In this document: positions 1 to 5,410 of the stretch, piece by piece
Layout of the letters: each line of letters opens with the position of its first letter
Numbering within the stretch: the stretch's first letter is position 1
DNA from: Desulfocapsa sulfexigens
Lineage (GTDB): Bacteria > Desulfobacterota > Desulfobulbia > Desulfobulbales > Desulfocapsaceae
Length of the DNA stretch: 5,614 nucleotides
Direction of reading: 5' to 3'
Assembly (NCBI GenBank): GCA_020721165.1
Contig: DYNG01000075.1
Coordinates: forward strand, 1 to 5,614
Notes under the pieces: generated by a model
The model's input: only the letters and a program-made list of their open reading frames with translations
The model's database searches: none
What the model was told of the DNA's origin: nothing
Made by a program: the position numbers and the translations under genes

Positions 1-1
1 G

Positions 2-421
2 CGGGTCATCGAATCGGTGGTGTCCGAGCAGGACATCGTCAATATTCAGGAGGCGGATATCCTGGTGGCTGGCGGTCGCGGCCTGGATGAGGGAAAAGGC
101 TTTGTCCTCTTGCGCCAACTGGCGGATACCCTGGGCGGGGCCGTGGCCGCCACCCGAGCGGCAGTGGATGCCGGCTGGATATCCTATCCCCATCAGGTTG
201 GTCAGACCGGCAAAACCGTGGCCCCCAAACTCTATATCGCCTGTGGCATCTCTGGGGCCATTCAGCATGTGGCCGGGATGCAGTCTGCCGACACCATTGT
301 CGCCATCAATCGCGATAAAGAGGCCCCCATTTTCAATGTCGCTGATTTCGGACTGGTGGGCGATCTGTACACCATCGTGCCGCAATTGATTGCCAAAATC
401 GAGGAGCGACGAAAATCATGA
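2..421 (+). CDS. etfA: Electron transfer flavoprotein alpha subunit, C-terminal part (5' end outside window)
   Basis: This is the last 139 codons of an open frame that enters from the left edge and stops with TGA at 419-421. ETF alpha/beta heterodimers are soluble FAD proteins that carry electrons between acyl-CoA or other flavin dehydrogenases and a membrane or soluble acceptor. The visible part is the C-terminal FAD-binding domain. It shows ADILVAGGRGL, the stretch GGAVAATRAAVDAGWI, the Q-[VI]-G-Q-T-G-K-T-V-type loop, and the family signature YIACGISGAIQHVAGM followed by AINRDKEAPIF and the closing DYGLVGD-like DFGLVGDLYTIVP. The end at ERRKS matches the usual family end, so the C-terminus is intact. 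The stop overlaps the fabG start by four bases, which suggests translational coupling. etfB would be expected just upstream but cannot be seen. The family call is secure; the redox partner is unknown. Confidence 0.96.
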   Translation, partial: RVIESVVSEQDIVNIQEADILVAGGRGLDEGKGFVLLRQLADTLGGAVAATRAAVDAGWISYPHQVGQTGKTVAPKLYIACGISGAIQHVAGMQSADTIVAINRDKEAPIFNVADFGLVGDLYTIVPQLIAKIEERRKS

Positions 422-1167
422 GTGCAGGAATAAAGGGAAAGGTCGCCTTGGTAACCGGCGGCAGCCGGGGCATTGGCCGAGCGATCTGTCAACGATTGGC
501 CGCTCTGGGTTGCCGGGTCTATATCAACTTTGTCGCCAATCCGGCGGCGGCTGAAGAAACCCAGCGGCTGATTGTCGCCGCCGGTGGCCAAGCGGAAGGA
601 ATCCGTTTCGATGTTGCCGATGGCGAGCAGGTGACGGCGGCGATCAAGCAGATCATCGCTGAGGCCGGTTCCCTGGATATTCTGGTCAACAACGCCGGGA
701 TTACCCGGGACGGACTGTTGGCCCGCATGAAAGACAGTGACTGGGATGAGGTGCTGGACACCAATCTCAAAGGCGCCTTTCTCTGTGCCAAAGCCGCCTC
801 GCGGGGCATGATGAAAAATCGTTGGGGCCGGATTATCAATATCACCTCGGTGATAGGTTTTGCCGGCAATGCCGGCCAGATCAATTACGCAGCGGCCAAG
901 GCCGGCCTGGTGGGCCTGACCAAGGCCATGGCCCGCGAATTTGCCTCCCGTCAGATCACGGTCAATGGTGTGGCCCCGGGATATATTGTCACCGACATGA
1001 CCAGTTCGCTTCCCGAAGATATTCAGGAGAAGATCAAGGCCGAAATCCCCCTCGCCTCTCTGGGCGCTCCCGAAGATGTGGCCGGCGCAGTCGCCTATCT
1101 GGCGGGTGAGGATGGTCGCTATGTCACCGGCCAGGTGCTGCATGTCAATGGCGGGATGTATATGTAG
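418..1167 (+). CDS. fabG: 3-oxoacyl-[acyl-carrier-protein] reductase FabG (short-chain dehydrogenase)
   Basis: FabG reduces 3-oxoacyl-ACP to (R)-3-hydroxyacyl-ACP with NADPH, the first reductive step of each fatty acid elongation cycle in the cytoplasm. The 249-aa protein is the normal length. It has the nucleotide-binding TGGSRGIGR at residues 13-21, NNAG at 91-94, and the catalytic set Asn116, Ser144, Tyr157 and Lys161 (YAAAK). The post-catalytic VAPGYIVTDM is at 185-194 and the family end is GQVLHVNGGMYM. The ATG at 418 overlaps the etfA stop as ATGA. A GAGGAG at 401-406 lies 11 bases upstream, a slightly long spacing that coupling could compensate. FabG-like SDRs have many roles, but the ACP gene and fabF directly downstream support the fatty acid synthesis assignment. 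Confidence 0.95.
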   Translation: MSAGIKGKVALVTGGSRGIGRAICQRLAALGCRVYINFVANPAAAEETQRLIVAAGGQAEGIRFDVADGEQVTAAIKQIIAEAGSLDILVNNAGITRDGLLARMKDSDWDEVLDTNLKGAFLCAKAASRGMMKNRWGRIINITSVIGFAGNAGQINYAAAKAGLVGLTKAMAREFASRQITVNGVAPGYIVTDMTSSLPEDIQEKIKAEIPLASLGAPEDVAGAVAYLAGEDGRYVTGQVLHVNGGMYM

Positions 1168-1200
1168 CGGAGATCCATGTAATTTTTTGTTTTTTTGGAG

Positions 1201-1224
1201 CGGTATGCCATGATGGGCGTACCG
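1201..1224 (+). promoter_or_regulatory. Hairpin in the acpP leader
   Basis: Positions 1201-1209 (CGGTATGCC) pair with 1216-1224 (GGCGTACCG) as nine consecutive base pairs, one of them a G-U wobble, closing a six-base loop ATGATG. A T-rich tract (1183-1196) lies before the stem and no T-run follows it, so it does not look like an intrinsic terminator on either strand. It sits 42 bases upstream of the acpP start, in a place where it could affect translation, mRNA stability or protein binding. The pairing is seen directly; any function is inference. Confidence 0.35.
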
Positions 1225-1256
1225 ATTTAAGTTCTATTCATAATGCAGTTAACGAT

Positions 1257-1260
1257 GGAG
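1257..1260 (+). promoter_or_regulatory. Ribosome binding site that sets the acpP start
   Basis: GGAG lies six bases before the ATG at 1267. This favours the short form beginning MAIEQEM over the in-frame ATGs at 1243 and 1255, which have no comparable site. Confidence 0.75.
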
Positions 1261-1266
1261 AATAAA

Positions 1267-1497
1267 ATGGCTATCGAGCAGGAGATGATTGATATTATTG
1301 TCGAGCAGTTGAGCGTCGAAAAAGAAAAAGTGGTTCCCGGTGCCTCCTTTGTTGATGATCTGGGCGCGGACTCCCTGGATCTGGTGGAGTTGATCATGGC
1401 CATGGAAGAAAAATTTGATGTCGAAATCCCCGACGAAGAGGCCGAGAAGATCAATACCGTTCAGAACGCCATTGATTATATCAACAAGATGAAGTGA
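1267..1497 (+). CDS. acpP: Acyl carrier protein
   Basis: This is the small acidic carrier that holds growing acyl chains on a 4'-phosphopantetheine arm during fatty acid synthesis and also donates them to lipid A and phospholipid synthesis. From ATG 1267 it is 76 aa, close to the usual 77-80. The attachment site is Ser36 in GADSLDLVEL, followed by the helix II/III region MAMEEKFDVEIPDEEAEKI and the closing TVQNAIDYI. The composition is strongly acidic, as expected. The start was chosen because GGAG precedes it at the right distance and because ACPs begin close to this first helix; the longer frame from 1243 would add eight residues with no family match. It lies between fabG and fabF, the classic order, but 99 bases after fabG, leaving room for its own regulation. 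Confidence 0.97.
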   Translation: MAIEQEMIDIIVEQLSVEKEKVVPGASFVDDLGADSLDLVELIMAMEEKFDVEIPDEEAEKINTVQNAIDYINKMK

Positions 1498-1571
1498 TTG
1501 ATTTCTCAATGTATTCGTCAAAGATGACGGGGGCATTGCGGGTTGCCTGGCAATCCATGCGGTGACTACCC

Positions 1572-1578
1572 AGGGGAG
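1572..1578 (+). promoter_or_regulatory. Ribosome binding site that sets the fabF start
   Basis: AGGGGAG lies seven bases before the ATG at 1586. It is only four bases from a TTG at 1583 and ten from the next ATG at 1589, so 1586 is the best-placed start. Confidence 0.65.
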
Positions 1579-1585
1579 TTGATTG

Positions 1586-2830
1586 ATGATGAAGCGAAGA
1601 GTTGTTGTCACCGGCATTGGCCTGGTAACCCCCCTTGGCACCGGTACCCGGACGACATGGGACAATATCTGCGCCGGTCGCAGCGGGGTGGGTTTAATCA
1701 CCCGCTTTGATACCAGCGACTATGCGGTCAAGATTGCGGCTGAGGTCAAAGATTTTCAAGTTGAAGATTTTATTGACAAAAAACTGGTAAAACATCTGGA
1801 TCTCTTTGTTCAGTATGCCATTGTCGCTGGCAATCTGGCCTTTGCCGACAGTGGGGCCGTCATTCATGAGGGCAACTGTCAGCGGGTGGGGGTCATCACC
1901 GGTTGCGGAATGGGCGGACTGCCCACCATTGAACAGAATCATCGGAGCTGCCTGGAAAAAGGCCCGCGCAAAATTTCGCCCTTTTTCATTCCCATGGCCA
2001 TTCCCAATATGCCTTCGGGACATATTTCCATGCAGTTGGGGGCCAAAGGGGCGAACCTGGCCCTATCAACGGCCTGCGCCGCCGGCACCCATGCCGTGGG
2101 CGAGGCTTTTCGCACCATCGTCTATGGCACCTGCGACATGGTCATTACCGGCGGCACCGAATCCGTCATCTGCCCTTCAGGGGTGGGTGGATTCAGCGCC
2201 ATGAAGGCCCTCTCCACCCGTAATGACGCCCCGGAAAAGGCCTCCCGTCCTTTTGATAAAGATCGGGATGGTTTTATCATGTCCGAGGGCTCAGGGATGC
2301 TGATGCTCGAAGAGCTGGAGCATGCCCGTCGGCGCGGCGCCACCATCTATGCAGAAGTGATCGGTTTTGGCGCCACCAGTGATGCCTATCATATCGCCGC
2401 GCCACCGGAAAATGGCGAAGGGGCGGCCCGCTGCCTCAGCCTGGCCCTGCAGGACGCGGGGTTGCAGCCGGAGGATATTGATTATATCAATGCCCACGGC
2501 ACCTCGACGCCACTCAATGACCGCTGCGAGACCCAGGCCATCAAGACCGTCTTTGGTGACCATGCCCGAAAGCTGGCCATCAGCTCGACCAAATCCATGA
2601 CCGGCCACATGCTCGGCGCCGCTGGCGGCATTGAGGCTGCCTTTACCGCCCTGAGTATTCACGAGCAGATTGCTCCGCCCACCATCAATCTCGATGAGGC
2701 CAGTCCTGAATGCGATCTCGATTATGTCCCCCATCAAGCCCGGAAAATCAAGATTCGCGCCGCTGTCTCCAACTCCTTTGGCTTTGGCGGTACCAACGGG
2801 GTGATCGTCATGCGGCGCTATGAGGAATAA
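1586..2830 (+). CDS. fabF: 3-oxoacyl-[acyl-carrier-protein] synthase II FabF
   Basis: FabF condenses malonyl-ACP with acyl-ACP, releasing CO2 and lengthening the chain by two carbons in the elongation cycle. From ATG 1586 it is 414 aa, within one residue of the E. coli enzyme. The N-terminal thiolase-fold half starts RRVVVTGIGLVTPLG and carries the nucleophile Cys164 in STACAAGTHAVGEA. The C-terminal half carries His304 in NAHGTSTPLND, Lys336 in STKSM and His341 in TGHMLGAAGG, giving the complete Cys-His-His set with the conserved lysine. The glycine-rich SNSFGFGGTNG is near the end. The offset of one from E. coli numbering (163/303/335/340) confirms a full-length, uninterrupted enzyme. It follows acpP by 88 bases. 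FabB is the alternative paralogue, but the NH2-terminal sequence and genomic position fit FabF. Confidence 0.97.
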   Translation: MMKRRVVVTGIGLVTPLGTGTRTTWDNICAGRSGVGLITRFDTSDYAVKIAAEVKDFQVEDFIDKKLVKHLDLFVQYAIVAGNLAFADSGAVIHEGNCQRVGVITGCGMGGLPTIEQNHRSCLEKGPRKISPFFIPMAIPNMPSGHISMQLGAKGANLALSTACAAGTHAVGEAFRTIVYGTCDMVITGGTESVICPSGVGGFSAMKALSTRNDAPEKASRPFDKDRDGFIMSEGSGMLMLEELEHARRRGATIYAEVIGFGATSDAYHIAAPPENGEGAARCLSLALQDAGLQPEDIDYINAHGTSTPLNDRCETQAIKTVFGDHARKLAISSTKSMTGHMLGAAGGIEAAFTALSIHEQIAPPTINLDEASPECDLDYVPHQARKIKIRAAVSNSFGFGGTNGVIVMRRYEE

Positions 2831-2858
2831 TTTCCTCGTCAGTCCTTATTCGTCCACC

Positions 2859-2864
2859 AGGTGA
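2859..2864 (+). promoter_or_regulatory. Ribosome binding site that sets the rpiB start
   Basis: AGGTGA lies five bases before the ATG at 2870. It covers an in-frame GTG at 2861, which itself has only CGTCCACC upstream and no purine-rich site, so the ATG is preferred. Confidence 0.6.
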
Positions 2865-2869
2865 AAAAA

Positions 2870-3301
2870 ATGAAAATAGCTATTGGATCCGATCACGGGG
2901 GTTTTCACTTAAAAGAAGCCATACGGATTCTGGCTCAGGAACTGGGGCACACGGTCGAGAATGTGGGCTGCTTTTCCACCGAGGCCGTCAATTATCCCGA
3001 TCTGGCCCAGTTGGTGTGCGAAAAGATCCAGACCGGAGCCGCTGAACGAGGCATCCTGATCTGCGGCACCGGTCTGGGTATGTCCATGGCGGCCAATAAA
3101 TACAAGTTTATCCGGGCGGCCCTCTGCCACGATCACTATACGGCCCGCATGAGTCGGGAGCATAACAACGCCAATCTCTTGTGCATGGGGGAGCGGGTCG
3201 TTGGTATCGGCGTGGCCGAAGATATTGTCAGGGTCTGGCTATCGTCCGAATTCAGCGGGGGGCGGCACCAGACCCGTATCGCTCTCTTCAGCCAGTGTTA
3301 A
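2870..3301 (+). CDS. rpiB: Ribose-5-phosphate isomerase B (RpiB/LacAB family)
   Basis: RpiB interconverts ribose 5-phosphate and ribulose 5-phosphate in the non-oxidative pentose phosphate pathway, supplying ribose for nucleotides. From ATG 2870 it is 143 aa, about the usual size. It has the N-terminal phosphate-site motif IAIGSDHGG with Asp8 and His9, YPDLA at 42-46, the catalytic Cys65 in LICGTGLGMSMAANK, and His98 in REHNNANLLCMGER. The closing FSGGRHQTRI contains the conserved Gly-Arg-His. After that the last residues (ALFSQC) differ from the charged helical tail I would expect, and the protein stops right where the anomalous gap begins, so the extreme C-terminus may have been altered. 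The catalytic parts are intact. It lies 39 bases after fabF. A galactose-6-phosphate isomerase subunit is the family alternative but does not fit this setting. Confidence 0.94.
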   Translation: MKIAIGSDHGGFHLKEAIRILAQELGHTVENVGCFSTEAVNYPDLAQLVCEKIQTGAAERGILICGTGLGMSMAANKYKFIRAALCHDHYTARMSREHNNANLLCMGERVVGIGVAEDIVRVWLSSEFSGGRHQTRIALFSQC

Positions 3302-3668
3302 TGGCAGGAACCGGGGTCGAAGCGCAGACCATACCGGCATGACCAGCAAGGCCAGTAAGCAGGGTCGTTTACACAAGATTTCATTTCTCCCCTCAATCAT
3401 GGCCTGAACAAGAAGAAGAGCGAGAAACGGCGCAACGGAGCCGAGAACGAGCACGCTTGATTTATTCTAAGTTGCCTTCAATTCAAGACCGAGAAGACAA
3501 GCAAATGGCGACGAAGCGGTACAAGGAGTACGGTGAGGAGCCATGCAGCGCAGCCGACGAAGGTATTGGTTTGAATGCAACTTAGAATTAGAAGTGGAAG
3601 AAGGCGCTCAATAGACTAGACGATGCCAAAACCACAACCGATAACGATAACCTCCTGGTGCGACGACC
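3302..3668. other. 367-bp gap between rpiB and glyA without a recognisable gene
   Basis: By hand count this stretch is about 50% GC, lower than GC-rich parts of the neighbouring genes. The first part (3302-3400) has only weak hairpins, such as GGTC/GACC near 3315-3330. A purine-rich stretch (about 3409-3450, with AAGAAGAAGAG and two copies of CGAGAA) follows. Then comes the inverted repeat at 3464-3588, and finally an A/C-rich leader with a tandem GATAAC just before glyA. No frame shows a known protein. I see no tRNA, riboswitch or convincing intrinsic terminator. A 28-codon minus-strand frame at 3298-3384 is discussed as a finding. A glyA promoter may lie here but no good -35/-10 pair stands out. 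Confidence 0.6.
3464..3588. repeat. Imperfect inverted repeat, possible miniature inverted-repeat element
   Basis: The arms at 3464-3490 and 3562-3588 are 27 nt each. Reading the left arm against the reverse complement of the right, the first 12 bases (ATTCTAAGTTGC) agree, then one mismatch, then five matches (TTCAA), then two differences (one a T-G wobble in RNA), then CAA, one difference and ACC: 23 of 27 identical. The 71-nt centre (3491-3561) does not continue the stem but has a small GTAC/GTAC hairpin near 3519-3531. If the element is taken as 3465-3587, TTA stands immediately outside both ends (3462-3464 and 3588-3590), as a 3-bp target duplication would. A large RNA stem-loop in the glyA leader is the main alternative. 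The pairing is seen; mobility is inferred. Confidence 0.5.
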
Positions 3669-4916
3669 ATGAAAGCATTGCAGAAAACAGACCCCGAAGT
3701 GTACAAGAGCATCCAGTCTGAATATGAGCGACAGGACAGTCAACTGGAGCTGATTGCCTCGGAAAATATCACCTCCCAGGCGGTGATGGAGGCCCAGGGC
3801 TCTCTTTTCACCAATAAATATGCCGAAGGTTACCCGCACAAGCGCTATTATGGCGGCTGCGAGTATGCCGATGAGGTGGAGACTCTCGCCATTAATCGAG
3901 CCAAAGAGATTTTTGGAGCCGAATACGCCAATGTCCAGCCCCACTCCGGCTCCCAGGCCAATATGGCCGTCTATTTTGCCACTCTCAAACCAGGCGACAA
4001 GGTGCTGGGCATGGATTTGGCCCACGGCGGCCACCTCACCCACGGCAGCGGGGTCAATTTTTCCGGTCAGTTATTCGATTTTATGTCCTACGGCGTTGAG
4101 CGGGGCAGCGAACGGATTAACATGGAAAAGGTAGAGCAGTTCGCCTTTGAAAGCAAACCGAAGATGATCGTGGCCGGCGCCAGTGCTTACCCCCGCTTCC
4201 TTGATTTTGCAGCCTTCCGACGAATTGCCGATGAAGTGGGAGCCCTGTTCATGGTGGATATGGCTCATATCGCCGGGCTGGTGGCCGCTGGCATTCATCC
4301 CTCGCCGGTTCCTTATGCCGATTTTGTCACCACCACCACCCACAAAACCCTGCGCGGCCCCCGAGGGGGCTTGATTCTGGCCAAAGAAAAATGGGGCAAG
4401 GCCTTGAACAGCCACATTTTCCCCGGCATTCAAGGCGGCCCTTTGATGCATGTGATTGCCGCCAAGGCCGTGGGTTTCAAGGAGGTGATGGGCGCCGCTT
4501 TCAAGGCCGACCAGGCGCAGGTCGTGGAAAATGCCAAGGCTCTGGCCGCCGCCCTGATGAGCAAAGGATTCCGTCTGGTATCGGGCGGCACCGACAACCA
4601 TCTGTTTCTGGTGGACCTGAGCAATAAAGAGATCACCGGTAAAGAGGCAGAAGAGCTGCTGGAGCAGGGTGGATTGACCGTCAATAAAAATGCCATTCCT
4701 TTTGACACCAAGCCTCGTTTTGTCACCAGCGGCATCCGTATCGGCACCCCAACCGTGACCACCCGGGGGCTGAAGGTGGCCGAAATGGCCCTGATCGCGG
4801 ACTGGATTGAGCGGATTATTACCCATCGTGATGCCCAGACCATTGCCACGGTTCGTCAGGAAGTACGGGCTCTCTGCGCCCGATTCCCCCTGTCGGCCAT
4901 CGTGGATCCTGTATGA
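3669..4916 (+). CDS. glyA: Serine hydroxymethyltransferase
   Basis: This PLP enzyme converts serine and tetrahydrofolate to glycine and 5,10-methylene-tetrahydrofolate, the main source of one-carbon units for purines, thymidylate and methionine. It is 415 aa, the normal bacterial length. Visible motifs are LELIASENITS near the start, TNKYAEGYPHKRYYGGCEY, the PLP-region QPHSGSQANMAVY, HGGHLTHGS with His119 and His122, VDMAHIAGL with Asp197 and His200, and TTTTHKTLRGPRGG with His225 and the Schiff-base Lys226. All are three below E. coli numbering, so the protein is complete. The N-terminus MKALQKTDPEVY fits the family, supporting ATG 3669. No good Shine-Dalgarno sequence precedes it; the bases upstream are CCTCCTGGTG. 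nrdR follows after 15 bases. Confidence 0.97.
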   Translation: MKALQKTDPEVYKSIQSEYERQDSQLELIASENITSQAVMEAQGSLFTNKYAEGYPHKRYYGGCEYADEVETLAINRAKEIFGAEYANVQPHSGSQANMAVYFATLKPGDKVLGMDLAHGGHLTHGSGVNFSGQLFDFMSYGVERGSERINMEKVEQFAFESKPKMIVAGASAYPRFLDFAAFRRIADEVGALFMVDMAHIAGLVAAGIHPSPVPYADFVTTTTHKTLRGPRGGLILAKEKWGKALNSHIFPGIQGGPLMHVIAAKAVGFKEVMGAAFKADQAQVVENAKALAAALMSKGFRLVSGGTDNHLFLVDLSNKEITGKEAEELLEQGGLTVNKNAIPFDTKPRFVTSGIRIGTPTVTTRGLKVAEMALIADWIERIITHRDAQTIATVRQEVRALCARFPLSAIVDPV

Positions 4917-4931
4917 TATGGAGCAGTAGCC

Positions 4932-5408
4932 ATGAAATGTCCCGCCTGTGGTTTTCTGGAAAACAAGGTCGTTGATTCCCGCCTCAACAAAGAGAGCACC
5001 ATCACCCGCCGCCGCCGGGCCTGCCTCTCCTGCAATCATCGCTTCACCACCTATGAACGACTGGAGACGCTGCTACCGGTGCTGGTGAAAAAAGATGGTC
5101 GCCGTGAAGACTGGGATCGCCACAAGATGATTGTCGGGCTGGAGAAGGCCTGCCAGAAACGGCCGGTGAGCCGCGATGACATTGATGCCTTTGTGGATAA
5201 AATCGAAAAGAAACTCCAGGAATTCGGGGCTAAAGAGATATCGTCACAGGTCATTGGCGAATGGGTGATGGAAGGCCTGCCCGATCTTGATGAAGTCGCC
5301 TATGTCCGCTTTGCTTCGGTTTATCGGCAATTTAAAGATGTCAGTGAGTTTGTGGATGAGTTACGAACCCTGCTGGGTTCACGAAACAGCCTCGATCCCG
5401 CCGGCTGA
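4932..5408 (+). CDS. nrdR: Transcriptional repressor NrdR
   Basis: NrdR is the nucleotide-sensing repressor of ribonucleotide reductase operons, binding paired NrdR boxes when its ATP-cone holds ATP/dATP. The 158-aa protein is slightly longer than the roughly 150-aa norm. It starts with a zinc ribbon formed by Cys3, Cys6, Cys31 and Cys34 (MKCPACG and CLSCNHRFTTYE), with the DNA-contacting arginine run RRRR at 26-29 between the pairs. An ATP-cone follows from about residue 49 (LVKKDGRREDWDR) to about 139, including VAYVRFASVYRQF. A GGAG at 4920-4923 lies eight bases before the ATG. No ribonucleotide reductase gene is in the window, so its targets lie elsewhere. Placement between glyA and ribD is common in this gene neighbourhood and is consistent with a nucleotide/one-carbon/flavin operon. 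Confidence 0.97.
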   Translation: MKCPACGFLENKVVDSRLNKESTITRRRRACLSCNHRFTTYERLETLLPVLVKKDGRREDWDRHKMIVGLEKACQKRPVSRDDIDAFVDKIEKKLQEFGAKEISSQVIGEWVMEGLPDLDEVAYVRFASVYRQFKDVSEFVDELRTLLGSRNSLDPAG

Positions 5409-5410
5409 GA

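Noticed and set aside
262..1143. A 293-codon open frame on the minus strand opposite etfA and fabG
   Set aside because: It is the antisense shadow of two clear genes, has glycine/histidine-rich low-information composition, and matches no family I recognise.
1239..1244. CATAAT as a -10 element of an acpP promoter
   Set aside because: No TTGACA-like element is found 16-18 bases upstream, so the match alone is not enough.
1243..1266. Earlier in-frame ATGs for acpP at 1243 and 1255
   Set aside because: No Shine-Dalgarno precedes them, and the extra residues fall outside the known ACP fold; GGAG at 1257-1260 supports ATG 1267.
1516..1529. CGTCA-AAGA-TGACG hairpin between acpP and fabF as a terminator
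   Set aside because: The stem is only five strong pairs and is followed by G-rich sequence, not a T-run.
1583..1585. TTG as the fabF start
   Set aside because: It is too close to AGGGGAG, and two ATGs follow at once; ATG 1586 has the better spacing.
3239..3454. A 71-codon minus-strand frame with a hydrophobic start, which might be a membrane peptide
   Set aside because: It begins with GTG, has no ribosome binding site, and its last part is antisense to the conserved end of rpiB.
3464..3588. Integron attC site as the explanation of the inverted repeat
   Set aside because: The outer arm ends lack the RYYYAAC and GTTRRRY core sites, and there is no integrase or cassette context.
4071..5039. 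A 322-codon open frame on the minus strand opposite glyA and the start of nrdR
   Set aside because: It lies entirely opposite complete, motif-verified genes and shows the same antisense composition.
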